Source: Candidatus Dojkabacteria bacterium (lineage in GTDB: Bacteria; Patescibacteria; Dojkabacteria; B142; JAFGFJ01). From it: 64,000 nt of DNA. The position numbers and the translations under genes are program-made. Below, one piece after another: positions 17,414 through 25,860 of the stretch. Under the pieces are notes generated by a model, which searched no databases, was not told where the DNA came from, and saw only the letters and a program-made list of their open reading frames with translations. The stretch is taken from assembly GCA_016931155.1 (NCBI GenBank), contig JAFGFJ010000001.1, positions 1-64,000 of the forward strand, given 5' to 3'. How positions within the stretch are numbered: position 1 is the stretch's first letter; every line of letters starts with the position of its first letter.

Positions 17414-19537
17414 TCAGTCCAGATTATACAGAGAGACTAATTCTACCTTACCATCACCAAACTCCACAAGCACATCCCTATCCTTTATGCTCAATATTTT
17501 TCCAATCTTGCCCCAACTAGAAAGGCTCCTTACCACCACCTCCTTGTTTGCCCTGAAACTGCTGGTCTGTGACAATGAAACCCCCTTGATCGAAAACTTA
17601 TTTTCTCCTCCAAAATATATTTTTACTGCTTTTTCTTCAACATCAAGGCGGGCAACATGCCCTTCAAATCGGGATATTCTTTTTTTGAAATCTTTCCCCA
17701 TCCTGAATTTGCCATAACCCATAAGTACCCCTATCGCAAAATCCAGATTTGTCTTAACCAGAAAATCCTCAAGTTTCCCTATATTTTTATAATGAATTGA
17801 CTCAAAGACTATACCTTTTAGACCAAGCTGAAGTAGCTGTCTGAGGTTATACAAACTGAGTTCATCTTCCTCGAAAAACAAAATTTTATTTGTCAGATCC
17901 TTTTCTTCATAATCAAAAACAAGCTCCCCCTCAACACTTTTCCCGACGGTATCAAAGAGATTAGTACGAAATTCTCCTGTCTCATAAAGCACTCCTTTTC
18001 CAGGTACTACCTTCAAAATTGTACCCGAAACCTCGGCAGTTCCTTCTACATTCTTTGTCAACACATCAAGTTCAATAAAGCCGTTTTCCACATTCCCAAG
18101 TAACACCTTCCCGTAGTTCGGACTTTTCAGTTGCCTTTCTTTATTTCCAAAAAATCCCTCTTTTTCTGCAAGCAACTGTCCTTTTTCAACAAGTTGACCA
18201 TCAATAACCACAACATGTTCATGAAAATCTTCAAATATATCCAAAGGCGAGACCAAATCTAGTACCTGTCTTTCAATTTTATTCTTGTAAATACCAATTT
18301 TCTGTCCCTTCTTAACCTCAGATTTCTGGGGAACAGACAAGGTAAATGATTTATTGGTCTTCTGCTCAAATATACTTTTTCCAGAGTATAAAATGTTCGA
18401 AATATCCAGATCTACAACTTTTCTCCTTTCGTCTTGTTTTTCAACTTTCATTCCTCTTTCCCAATCATTGAATTGATCTATCAATTGATCTTTTGATGAT
18501 TGCGCAACACCCAACAGATCGCTATATTCAATTTCCCTTGTGTCAACAAATAGCAAATTGCCCCTCAGATCGATTCTAGCTTTTTCATCATTTTTGATAC
18601 TGGAAACCTCAAGATACTCCTTGTCATATATTTCAATTACCCTTATTTTGTTTTTTTCTATCACCAAATCGCTGGGAACCCCTTCTATTGGAATTAAACT
18701 GTGTTTGTAATCCTGAAGTTCTGTCGGGATGAAAATATAGCTTGCCGCTTCAGCCGTTTCCTCAATATACTCAAGACTTTCTGAATTAAAATAATTAAAA
18801 ATATCTATAATAAACTCATATCTTTTACTAAGACCCAAAGCACTTCCAAGTAATGATACTAGATAAATATAATTACCCCATACAAAAGGAAATTCTCCAG
18901 TTAAAATAATATCAGAGACGGCTTTTCTCCAGTTTACTTCTTTTTCATCTATCCTTTCCGTTAACACTTCAAAGATCAAACCATATAACAAGGTCTCCAC
19001 CTGATAATTACTGTACGAAGCTACAGGAAATGCTTTTTGAAAGTTCAATAATTTCACCTCATCTATTCCATAGAAATCAAGAAATCCCTTGATTTTCGTG
19101 AATTTTGAAAGAGACTGATAAGTCATTTCTATTGACTCAACAAACCCCTTCTCACCCCCAAGAATAATATCTATACGATCAACATCCCAGTTAATTATCA
19201 GTCTGCTTTCTGTAAGAATTGATTCCAGCTCAGCTTCTTGTACAGAAGTACACAAATCCTGAATGACACCCGGCACAAACTTGCCTGAAAGAGTCACACA
19301 CTCTACATCTTTGTTGAAACATATTGTCTTTGGATTTGATTTTTTACTGAGAATATTTACCTTGGAAGCTTCTTCCAGAGACCTAATCATGAAATACATA
19401 ATCTCGCCAGACTGAGAGTCATCCGCCAGAAAAGGAATCCTTGATACCGTTGAGAAAACAGGCTCGAAGTCTTTCATCGAGAGCATAGTCAGCCCTATAA
19501 ACTGACTGGCATAGTTTATATGAAGGAGCAGCTTCAT
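17414..19537 (-). CDS. Large protein of unknown function with barrel-sandwich-like and KOW-like regions
   Basis: 707 residues, no signal peptide or clear membrane helix. I do not recognise the family. N-terminal about 300 residues alternate strand and helix (LLHINYASQFIG, DIILTGEFPFVWGNYIYLV), faintly like an ASKHA-type fold. Residues about 405-520 (PQKSEVKKGQKIGIYK, DGQLVEKGQLLAEKEG, LKSPNYGKVLLG) look like a barrel-sandwich hybrid domain. The C-terminal about 60 residues (WGKIGKILSIKDRDVLVEFGDG) resemble a KOW-like barrel. It lies between rpsR and the S41 protease with gaps of 7 and 2 bases, so it is in one transcription unit. Role unknown. Confidence 0.8.
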   Translation of the reverse strand: MKLLLHINYASQFIGLTMLSMKDFEPVFSTVSRIPFLADDSQSGEIMYFMIRSLEEASKVNILSKKSNPKTICFNKDVECVTLSGKFVPGVIQDLCTSVQEAELESILTESRLIINWDVDRIDIILGGEKGFVESIEMTYQSLSKFTKIKGFLDFYGIDEVKLLNFQKAFPVASYSNYQVETLLYGLIFEVLTERIDEKEVNWRKAVSDIILTGEFPFVWGNYIYLVSLLGSALGLSKRYEFIIDIFNYFNSESLEYIEETAEAASYIFIPTELQDYKHSLIPIEGVPSDLVIEKNKIRVIEIYDKEYLEVSSIKNDEKARIDLRGNLLFVDTREIEYSDLLGVAQSSKDQLIDQFNDWERGMKVEKQDERRKVVDLDISNILYSGKSIFEQKTNKSFTLSVPQKSEVKKGQKIGIYKNKIERQVLDLVSPLDIFEDFHEHVVVIDGQLVEKGQLLAEKEGFFGNKERQLKSPNYGKVLLGNVENGFIELDVLTKNVEGTAEVSGTILKVVPGKGVLYETGEFRTNLFDTVGKSVEGELVFDYEEKDLTNKILFFEEDELSLYNLRQLLQLGLKGIVFESIHYKNIGKLEDFLVKTNLDFAIGVLMGYGKFRMGKDFKKRISRFEGHVARLDVEEKAVKIYFGGENKFSIKGVSLSQTSSFRANKEVVVRSLSSWGKIGKILSIKDRDVLVEFGDGKVELVSLYNLD

Positions 19538-19544
19538 CTTTTTC

Positions 19545-19781
19545 TTATGTATACTGAGCGAAAGGCAATAATGCTATATACCTCGCCCTCTTTATTTCCC
19601 TGGTAAGTTTTTTTTGACAGGAAGAACATACTCCTGTTCTACTCGATGGCAAAATTCTTCCCCTTGTCGTGACAAATTTCTTAATTTTGTAAACATCTTT
19701 GTATGAGATGATCTCTCCGCATAGCGGACAGGATGAATACTGTGGGATTATTTTTATTTTTTTCTTTCTCTTTTTATTCAT
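19545..19781 (-). CDS. rpsR: 30S ribosomal protein bS18
   Basis: 78 residues. Contains the S18 core (YKIKKFVTTRGRILPSSRTG, QKKLTREIKRARYIALLPF) and the zinc-binding version of the N-terminus (CPLCGE with CSSC). It pairs with S6 on the platform of the 30S subunit. Third gene of the conserved rpsF-ssb-rpsR order, 106 bases after ssb. Confidence 0.96.
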   Translation of the reverse strand: MNKKRKKKIKIIPQYSSCPLCGEIISYKDVYKIKKFVTTRGRILPSSRTGVCSSCQKKLTREIKRARYIALLPFAQYT

Positions 19782-19887
19782 TGTTTTTAGTTTTTACCCT
19801 TTTTATCGAATTTTTTATAGCTCGTCTGGTCGAGATGGATACTTCCGTCTTCAAGACAGACTAAAAACCCAACCAAACGTTTATAGT

Positions 19888-20418
19888 TTAAAACAATTCT
19901 TCAGCCTCCCTGCTTATATCCTCATCCTCTGCTCCTTCCTTTTTTCCCTTCCTCTCCGGTTTCTCTTTATTATCTTCTTTTTCTTTTTTGTCTTCGACTT
20001 CTTCCAAAACTACCTCCTGATCCACCCTCACAGAATTATTTCTGTCCTTTGCCCCTTCAATCCCAACAGGATCCCTCCCTTTCTTATCAAGAAGTTTCAG
20101 ATCATCTATCTTAACTTCTGTTCTGAAGTGTCTTACTCCATTCTCATCGTCCCATGTTCTTGTTCGTAATTCTCCTTCAACATAAACCAGCATTCCTGTT
20201 GAAAGAATTTGTGCAGTAATCTCTGCAAGCTTATTCCATGCTACAACATTATGAAATTCTGTTCTCTCCTGAATATTGTTGTCAGCATCTTTCCAGGTAG
20301 AGTTTGTAGCAATACCAAATGTTGAAACAACCCCGCCATTTGGGGTCTCTTTTAGTGATGGATCCCTTGTTATGTTTCCTATCAACATCACCTTATTTAA
20401 CGATCTTGAGGTTGACAT
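19888..20418 (-). CDS. ssb: Single-stranded DNA-binding protein
   Basis: 176 residues. OB fold (residues 5-110) with MLIGNITRDPSLKETPNGG and the FHNVVAWNKLAE strand; an acidic, Lys/Glu-rich linker; and an acidic C-terminus (DEDISREAEELF) in place of the classical DDDIPF tip that recruits partner proteins. The tip ends in LF. Lies between rpsF and rpsR as in most bacteria. Confidence 0.95.
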   Translation of the reverse strand: MSTSRSLNKVMLIGNITRDPSLKETPNGGVVSTFGIATNSTWKDADNNIQERTEFHNVVAWNKLAEITAQILSTGMLVYVEGELRTRTWDDENGVRHFRTEVKIDDLKLLDKKGRDPVGIEGAKDRNNSVRVDQEVVLEEVEDKKEKEDNKEKPERKGKKEGAEDEDISREAEELF

Positions 20419-20452
20419 TTATAATAATTAAGAAATAAATTAAAACCCTAAA

Positions 20453-20734
20453 TCAATCTAACTTGATAGTCATATAGCGCAAAATATCCCCCATAAGCTT
20501 AAGCTCCCTTTGGAAATCTATAATTTTATCCGGAGTTAACTCAATATTGTAGAGGATATAATATCCTTCTTCGTGTTTCTTTATGGGATATGCCAGGTGC
20601 TTCTTTCCCCAAACATCTTTACTTACTACTTTTCCCTTCTGGGATTCGACGTAGTCTTCAACTTTTTTCAAAACCTTAGTCTTCAAATCCTCTGGCAAGA
20701 GTGGCTTCAAAACCAAAACTAATTCATACTTCAT
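20453..20734 (-). CDS. rpsF: 30S ribosomal protein bS6
   Basis: 93 residues, full-length S6 ferredoxin-like fold: YELVLVLKPLL, WGKKHLAYPIKKHEEGYYILYN and the terminal ILRYMTIKLD. First gene of rpsF-ssb-rpsR. Binds S18 and 16S rRNA. The leader just upstream can fold and may be the site of S6:S18 feedback known in other bacteria. Confidence 0.96.
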   Translation of the reverse strand: MKYELVLVLKPLLPEDLKTKVLKKVEDYVESQKGKVVSKDVWGKKHLAYPIKKHEEGYYILYNIELTPDKIIDFQRELKLMGDILRYMTIKLD

Positions 20735-20766
20735 ATTTATATAAAATCAATTTATATGGATCCTTT

Positions 20767-20793
20767 CAAATCGGGATCCCGACCAAGTCGGGA
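20767..20793 (-). promoter_or_regulatory. Hairpin-forming rpsF leader segment
   Basis: TCCCGAC (20777-20783) and GTCGGGA (20787-20793) form a 7-base stem with a 3-base loop; the overlapping CGGGATCCCG (20772-20781) gives a competing fold. It lies 33-60 bases upstream of rpsF. S6:S18 autoregulatory leaders are known in many bacteria, but I cannot show the CCG-bulge signature with certainty. Confidence 0.35.
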
Positions 20794-20938
20794 ATAAACT
20801 GAAATGGAAGTGCTTGAGAATAATAACATAATTTTCCACTTTGTAAATATTTCCCGGAAACAATCTCAAAATATTTTTCTGCATTGATTGGAAACAAATA
20901 ATAACCCAAAGAGTGCTCCGAAGCTAAAATCACTATAA

Positions 20939-21655
20939 CTATTGGGCGTTTTTTCTAAGATTGTACCCATACTTGAGCACACAAAAGCCGAGCAGTGTTA
21001 AAACCAAACCAGCAGCAATTCTGTCCTCGGATTTTCCAATAACAGCTGTTCGAGGTAGCTCTCCAGATGCAGGAATAGGAGAGGATGTTGGAGCTGGACT
21101 GCCTGTCGGACTCGGTGATGGCGATGGTGACGGTGACGGCGATGGTGATGGCGATGGTGACGGCGATGCACCCGGCTTCACCGTAACACTAGCCGTAGCA
21201 CTACAGGTTGCATTGGTACTTCCCGGAGTAGTTATGCTCAAGCTATAGGTACCAGATAGTTCCGCTTTCACCACTTGACCAAGACAATTGTACCCACCCC
21301 CCGTTGCATCGCAAGAAAGAACGGTTGATCCATTTGGAGAAGCCACAACATAACGACAATCTGTACACGGTGTATCGGTACTATTTCTAAACCCTCCCAC
21401 TCTGAATGTCTCTCCTTGGTTTACAGTAAGATTTGGCTGCCACGGACATTGCTGCCATGGCTCACACTGAACCCTTGCCTGAGTTGAATTATATGGGCAA
21501 TCTCCTGCTGCTTTTCCCTCTTCAGGTGTTGTTGGAGCTTTCTGAGTTAGCCTCCAGGCAATAAAAACCGCTGCTATTCCAAGTGCCAATGCGATAGACA
21601 CGAGAATAATAAAATAGGTTTTACGCTGTTTTTCTGTTTCTGCTATAGTTGCCAT
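20939..21655 (-). CDS. Surface protein with Pro-Ser repeat and LPxTA-like C-terminal sorting signal
   Basis: 238 residues. N-terminal membrane helix (about 13-32), an extracytoplasmic Ig/PKD-like region with several Cys (CPYNSTQ, CEPWQQC, CTDC, C...NC) and a VTVKPG strand, a (PS)n linker, then LPRTA, a hydrophobic helix and a basic tail (NLRKNAQ). The end has the order of a sortase signal (LPxTG-like motif, hydrophobic span, positive tail), with Ala for Gly. No sortase gene is in the window. Monocistronic. Confidence 0.7.
   Translation of the reverse strand: MATIAETEKQRKTYFIILVSIALALGIAAVFIAWRLTQKAPTTPEEGKAAGDCPYNSTQARVQCEPWQQCPWQPNLTVNQGETFRVGGFRNSTDTPCTDCRYVVASPNGSTVLSCDATGGGYNCLGQVVKAELSGTYSLSITTPGSTNATCSATASVTVKPGASPSPSPSPSPSPSPSPSPSPTGSPAPTSSPIPASGELPRTAVIGKSEDRIAAGLVLTLLGFCVLKYGYNLRKNAQ
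21114..21168 (+). repeat. Hexanucleotide-type repeat (GGY GAY) encoding (Ser-Pro)n
   Basis: About nine copies of a GGN-GAY hexamer on the plus strand, read as alternating Pro and Ser codons on the minus strand. Third positions vary (GGT/GGC, GAT/GAC), so it is an old coding repeat rather than a fresh microsatellite. It forms the extended linker of the surface protein. Confidence 0.8.
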
Positions 21656-21867
21656 AGAGAATTGTATAAAACAAAATTAACATCAATAGATGGTCTTAGC
21701 AACCATAAAAGTAAGACCAGTATACTTCCAATATCACTTGCACCTCTACACATCTTGTATCGCATCACTTCTCAGTAAAATGGAATACACATATTGATTT
21801 TATTCAAAATCAATCCCCAATTGAAACAAAAAAACAAAGGTTAAGACTTAGGATTCAATTGTCAGCT

Positions 21868-22944
21868 TCAAACCCCATGCTTGAAGAGCATAACATCACC
21901 ATCTTTAACAATATATTCTTTTCCTTCAAGCCTCACTTTCCCCTTTTCCCTGGCTCCTTCCCATCCGCTAAAATCCACAAAGTCTCCATAGCTGACAACA
22001 TCAGCCGCAATAAATTTTTGCTCAAAGTCAGTATGTATTACTCCCGCCGCCTGTGGCACTTTCGCTCCTGCAGTTATTGTCCACGCTCTCACTTCCATTG
22101 GCCCAGCAGTAAAGAATGAAATAAGACCAAGCATTTTATAAGAAAGCTGAGTAAGTTTCTCAAAGCCTGATCTTTCAAGACCCAGACCTTCGAGATATTC
22201 TTTTTTTTCTTCATCTGAAAGATCAGTGAGTTCTGATTCCATTTTGACATCCAGAAATAAGAGTTCACCTTGAAGTTTGGTCAAAAGCTTTTTCATATCT
22301 TCGGATTCGTGTTTATTTACCGATTGATTAATGAGATAAATCAAAGGTTTATCCGTAAGCAGAAATAATTCCTTCCTGAATTTTTTTATTTCCTCTTCTG
22401 TACCTTCATATTTAAAATTAAACGCAAGTTTTCCTTCGGCAAGATGATCAAGCAGACCTTTTGAAAATTCTTTTGTTTTTTCATCCACTTCTCTATCCCT
22501 CTCAACTTGTCCCCATTTTCTTTCTACTGCTTCCAAATCTTTGAGTACAAGTTCCGTTTCCAGGATATCAATATCTGCAAGGGGGTCAACACGATTCTCA
22601 ACATGAGTGACATCACTTGACTCAAATGCTCTAACAACTTGAACAATAGCATCTACTTCCCTGATATGAGAAAGAAACTTATTTCCAAGTCCTTCACCTT
22701 TGTGTGCCCCCTTCACTAGGCCTGCTATATCAACAAACTTGATAACCGCAGGAACTTTCTTTTCCGGCTTTACTATTTCTTCAAGTTTGTCGAGACGATC
22801 GTCATGAACAGCTACAACACCAACGTTCGGCTCAATCGTATTGAACGGATAATTCTCGGCCGGAACCTTGTTTTTTGTAAGGGCATTGAAAAGAGTTGAT
22901 TTCCCTACGTTTGGAAGTCCAACAATGCCGATTGAAAGAGACAT
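21868..22944 (-). CDS. ychF: Ribosome-associated ATPase YchF (OLA1 family)
   Basis: 358 residues. P-loop GLPNVGKSTLFNALT at the N-terminus, the YPFNTIEPNVG switch, the FVDIAGLVKGAHKGEGLG motif, a coiled-coil insertion, and a TGS domain at the C-terminus (YGDFVDFSGWEGAREKGKVRLEG). The NxxE-type base-recognition change makes this family prefer ATP. Probably acts at the ribosome in stress response. Full length, single gene. Confidence 0.96.
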   Translation of the reverse strand: MSLSIGIVGLPNVGKSTLFNALTKNKVPAENYPFNTIEPNVGVVAVHDDRLDKLEEIVKPEKKVPAVIKFVDIAGLVKGAHKGEGLGNKFLSHIREVDAIVQVVRAFESSDVTHVENRVDPLADIDILETELVLKDLEAVERKWGQVERDREVDEKTKEFSKGLLDHLAEGKLAFNFKYEGTEEEIKKFRKELFLLTDKPLIYLINQSVNKHESEDMKKLLTKLQGELLFLDVKMESELTDLSDEEKKEYLEGLGLERSGFEKLTQLSYKMLGLISFFTAGPMEVRAWTITAGAKVPQAAGVIHTDFEQKFIAADVVSYGDFVDFSGWEGAREKGKVRLEGKEYIVKDGDVMLFKHGV

Positions 22945-22994
22945 AAATCAGAACATAAACTAATTCTTTTTTTCTTGACTGCTGGTCAAGCTTT

Positions 22995-23744
22995 CTACAA
23001 ACACTCCTTGTCTTCCGAAAGCTCTAAAAGAATATCAGGGGGTTCCACTCCTAAAGCGTGGTAAAGAGCATTAATCGCATAACCACCAACGGACTGGAGA
23101 TATTTAAGATACTCTATCGACTTTTCAGGAGCATTAGGTATCATCTCAAGATCTATACGTATCGGATTATCAACCTCCATCTCAGCCTCCATCTCATCTG
23201 GATCCGATAAAACCCTCATAGCATCTTCACGTGACTCAAATCCAAGATGCAGTAGTACTTTTGCGTTACAACTCTTATCTAAAAGAGTTACCTCTCGACA
23301 ACCATCTTCATCGTATTTCAGATTTGCCTCAAAGCCTTTTCTCTTAAGCTCCTCAAGGATAGTTTCTGCTTTTGCGGGTATCTGCCATTGCACTTCACTG
23401 TTTTTTTCCTCAGGAGAAAAATAAAAAAAGAATGTAACTTTCCCCCATTCTCCACTTTCTAGAGAGTAGGCAGCTTTCAACTCGACCAAAATCTGATTTA
23501 AAACACTATCATAAACGTCTACCAACCATATCTTAGTTCCAGGAAACAGCCGTCGCGATTCCCCCCTAAGACACTGCTCTATCTGTTCAGAACCTTCCAC
23601 AAGAAGTTGATCATGAGTTGAGTCACCACAGTGTGAAGACCATTTTTTGAGCCAGTCGGCAATCCATCGGGGGTTGGGAATAGATAAACGAAATCCAGTT
23701 GCTCCCGGGTCACTCTCGTTTGTAGATCTATATTCATCTTTCAT
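22995..23744 (-). CDS. Hypothetical protein
   Basis: 249 residues, acidic, soluble, no signal peptide or membrane helix. Not recognised. Noted features: a Trp-rich start (NPRWIADWLKKWSSHCGD), a central strand segment VTFFFYFSPEE, and paired helices near the C-terminus. Starts 50 bases upstream of ychF but with its own leader. It neighbours the accessory pocket at 23.8-25.7 kb. Confidence 0.6.
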   Translation of the reverse strand: MKDEYRSTNESDPGATGFRLSIPNPRWIADWLKKWSSHCGDSTHDQLLVEGSEQIEQCLRGESRRLFPGTKIWLVDVYDSVLNQILVELKAAYSLESGEWGKVTFFFYFSPEEKNSEVQWQIPAKAETILEELKRKGFEANLKYDEDGCREVTLLDKSCNAKVLLHLGFESREDAMRVLSDPDEMEAEMEVDNPIRIDLEMIPNAPEKSIEYLKYLQSVGGYAINALYHALGVEPPDILLELSEDKECL

Positions 23745-23845
23745 CTTGTATATTACCTAAAAGCAAAGAATTATAGCGTAAATTTTGAAAAGTTACTTGA
23801 ACACAACTGAGTTTCGTTCTATATTGTCTCATCCTAATTATTCTT

Positions 23846-24112
23846 ATGAAGATTCCTAAAAGATTTAAAAACCTTTTCTGGGACATCCATACACAAAGTC
23901 TGGACTACTCTGATCACAAAAATTTTGTGATCTCCAGAATTCTCGAAAAGGGAAATTTTGATGTTATCAGATGGCTATTTAAGTGTTACTCAATAAGTGA
24001 GATACTCCATACAATAAATACATCTACAAATCTCTCCCGGTCAACAATATGCCTCTGGAAAATGGTATTATTGCCTCATGGGCAAGCTCTACAAGGAAGT
24101 TCTGAGGTCTGA
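23846..24112 (+). CDS. DUF6922-type antitoxin of an AbiEii toxin-antitoxin pair
   Basis: 88 residues. Pattern LFWDIHTQSLDYSDHKNFVISRILEKGNF with VIRWLFKCY and the later NLSRSTICLW matches the short DUF6922 proteins that precede nucleotidyltransferase toxins. Its 3' end overlaps the toxin by 35 bases, suggesting coupled translation. Proposed to neutralise the downstream toxin; the mechanism (type IV-like in AbiE systems) is inferred. Confidence 0.75.
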   Translation: MKIPKRFKNLFWDIHTQSLDYSDHKNFVISRILEKGNFDVIRWLFKCYSISEILHTINTSTNLSRSTICLWKMVLLPHGQALQGSSEV

Positions 24113-24710
24113 TAGCTTTCAACTGCTCCAGAACATTAGTCAAAACAAGTCTCTTAATACATTTTTCCTTGCCGGAGGAACTTCTCTTGCTCTACAGATC
24201 GGACATAGAATTTCAGATGATCTGGATTTTTTTACAAAAAGCGAGTTCAAAAGTAATTTATTGAGCGAAATTCAGGGGAAATATGAAGTAATCACACTTC
24301 ATGACAATTCGATAGAGATTATTCAAAGCAATACGAAAGTATCATTTCTCTTTTTTGCATTTCCATTATACAAAAAGCTTAAAAAGGCAGGAAATATCAG
24401 GCTGGCAGATCCGATTGATATTGGGCTGATGAAGCTTCTGGCTCTCCAGGGCAGAACAACAAAAAAAGATATAGTCGATTTGTATTTCATTGACAAGGAA
24501 ATAATCCAGCTTGAGAAACTTCTGAAGCTATTCGAATCTCATTTTCCTAAAGAAAGTTTCAACAGCTACTCAAGCATCAAGGAATTATTTAACCTTGAAG
24601 AACTCGCAGCAGAACCCATGCCAAAAATGATAAAAAAAGTAAAGTGGGAGGAAGCTCTGGAAAAAGTGTTAGGAGAAGTTTCAAGATTTGTCAGGCAAAC
24701 TGTCGACTAA
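24078..24710 (+). CDS. AbiEii/AbiGii-family nucleotidyltransferase toxin
   Basis: 210 residues. The nucleotidyltransferase core is visible: FFLAGGTSLALQIGHRISDD followed by LDFF, giving the GG-T/S motif and the Asp-x-Asp metal pair, plus LADPIDIGLMKLLALQGR and KKDIVDLYFI further on. Family members transfer nucleotides to RNA (often tRNA) and give phage abortive infection or plasmid maintenance. Paired with the upstream DUF6922 gene. It looks intact. Confidence 0.85.
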   Translation: MGKLYKEVLRSDSFQLLQNISQNKSLNTFFLAGGTSLALQIGHRISDDLDFFTKSEFKSNLLSEIQGKYEVITLHDNSIEIIQSNTKVSFLFFAFPLYKKLKKAGNIRLADPIDIGLMKLLALQGRTTKKDIVDLYFIDKEIIQLEKLLKLFESHFPKESFNSYSSIKELFNLEELAAEPMPKMIKKVKWEEALEKVLGEVSRFVRQTVD

Positions 24711-24737
24711 CTTGGGTTGAAATAAAAGCTGACCAAC

Positions 24738-24792
24738 TTGACAATTTTGCGAAATATATACTAAGTATGTTTCATACAATATCTTTCGCAAA
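24738..24792 (+). promoter_or_regulatory. Concentric inverted-repeat operator before a broken antitoxin-like gene
   Basis: TTGACA at 24738-24743 is a good -35. It is followed by an outer perfect 9-base repeat TTTGCGAAA (24746-24754) and TTTCGCAAA (24784-24792), and an inner repeat GTATG/CATAC (24765-24777). The two dyads share nearly one centre. The right arm ends three bases before the ATG at 24795, typical of autoregulated antitoxin operators. Confidence 0.5.
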
Positions 24793-24794
24793 TT

Positions 24795-24955
24795 ATGAAA
24801 ACAAAAAGATTACAAAAACTTATTTCTTTTCCTAAACCTCTTTATGAAATTATGGGAAAAAAGCCAACAAATATGGTATGCTTTTCCCTGAATATATTCG
24901 ATACGTTACATTGAAACACATTCAAGAAGAAGAAAAAATTCTTGATAAATCCTAA
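24795..24955 (+). pseudogene. Frameshifted ribbon-helix-helix antitoxin-like gene
   Basis: The first frame reads MKTKRLQKLISFPKPLYEIM and on to GKKPTNMV; the next part of a typical CPR RHH-like protein (LFPEYIRYVTLKHIQEEE) appears in a different frame starting near 24876, ending at TAA 24953-24955. Joined, they give about 53 residues in the right order. It was therefore broken by a small indel around 24870-24880, or misassembled. Overlaps the end of the methyltransferase remnant by four bases. Confidence 0.55.
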
Positions 24956-25689
24956 TATAAAACATCAAACCCATTTGATTTTATATCCCCATTTAACATC
25001 CCAATCACTGCCATACCTATATGATATCCCAGATTTACAGGCACTGCATTACCAATCTGTCTATATTGAGAAGCGACAGATCCTTCGAACTTCCAGTCAT
25101 CTGGAAAGGTTTGAATCCTTGCATATTCTCTTATAGTCAACGGGCGTGTTTCTATCGGATGACATCTTTCCGTCTGCTTTTGTGCAGGACTCGTTGTAAG
25201 TGTCAAAGAGGGTTCATCCCAACTTAACCTACGAGCCATCCCTGTTCTTCCGCCGGTATGAAAAAAGCTGGCACCCATATATTCTCTCTGTAGCTCTTTG
25301 GGTAGATCCCTCCAATAACCTCCAGGAGGTATAAGTTTCATGATTTTAGCTTTTGACTTAGGATAACTATAGCCCTCCGATATCGGGACACCTTCCAAAG
25401 CCTCTCTCAAACTAACAATATAATTCCTTTCCCTGGGAAAAAGAATTGAAAGATTTAACCCTTTTTTAACACCTATTATTATCAGCCTTTCTCTTTTTTG
25501 TGGAGTATCTAGATACTGCGAACGCAACACTTTGTACTTTACCATATACCCTATTTCATTAAGAGCACTTAGCATTGTCTCCAATGTTTTACCTTTATCA
25601 TGTTTCAATAGACCTCTAACGTTCTCACCTATGACAATCTTTGGACTTATTTCATTAAATTCTCTAGCACTTGACAGAATTAGACCTAC
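24952..25689 (-). pseudogene. C5-cytosine DNA methyltransferase, N-terminus missing
   Basis: The frame is open from 25689 (after TAA 25692-25690), although the first ATG is at 25608. It carries motif VI ENVRGLL (before that ATG), motif VIII QKRERLIIIG, a target-recognition region, and motifs IX-X (PLTIREYARIQTFPDDW, IGNAVPVNLGYHIG). Motif I (FxGxG) and the PCQ catalytic loop are absent; the upstream 170 bases do not encode them in any frame I read. Almost certainly an inactive remnant of a restriction-modification system. Confidence 0.8.
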
Positions 25690-25860
25690 TTATTGAAAAA
25701 CATACAAAATGCCGCCTATAAATTGGGAAAAAGCACAGTATAAGAATGAGACTCTATAAACTTCGCCCATAAGTTTATGATCGTTGATACTAAATAATAA
25801 TCAGTAGAAGTCATTTTTTGTAAAGAGTGACTCCACTGATCAACATACGGAGAAATAGTG

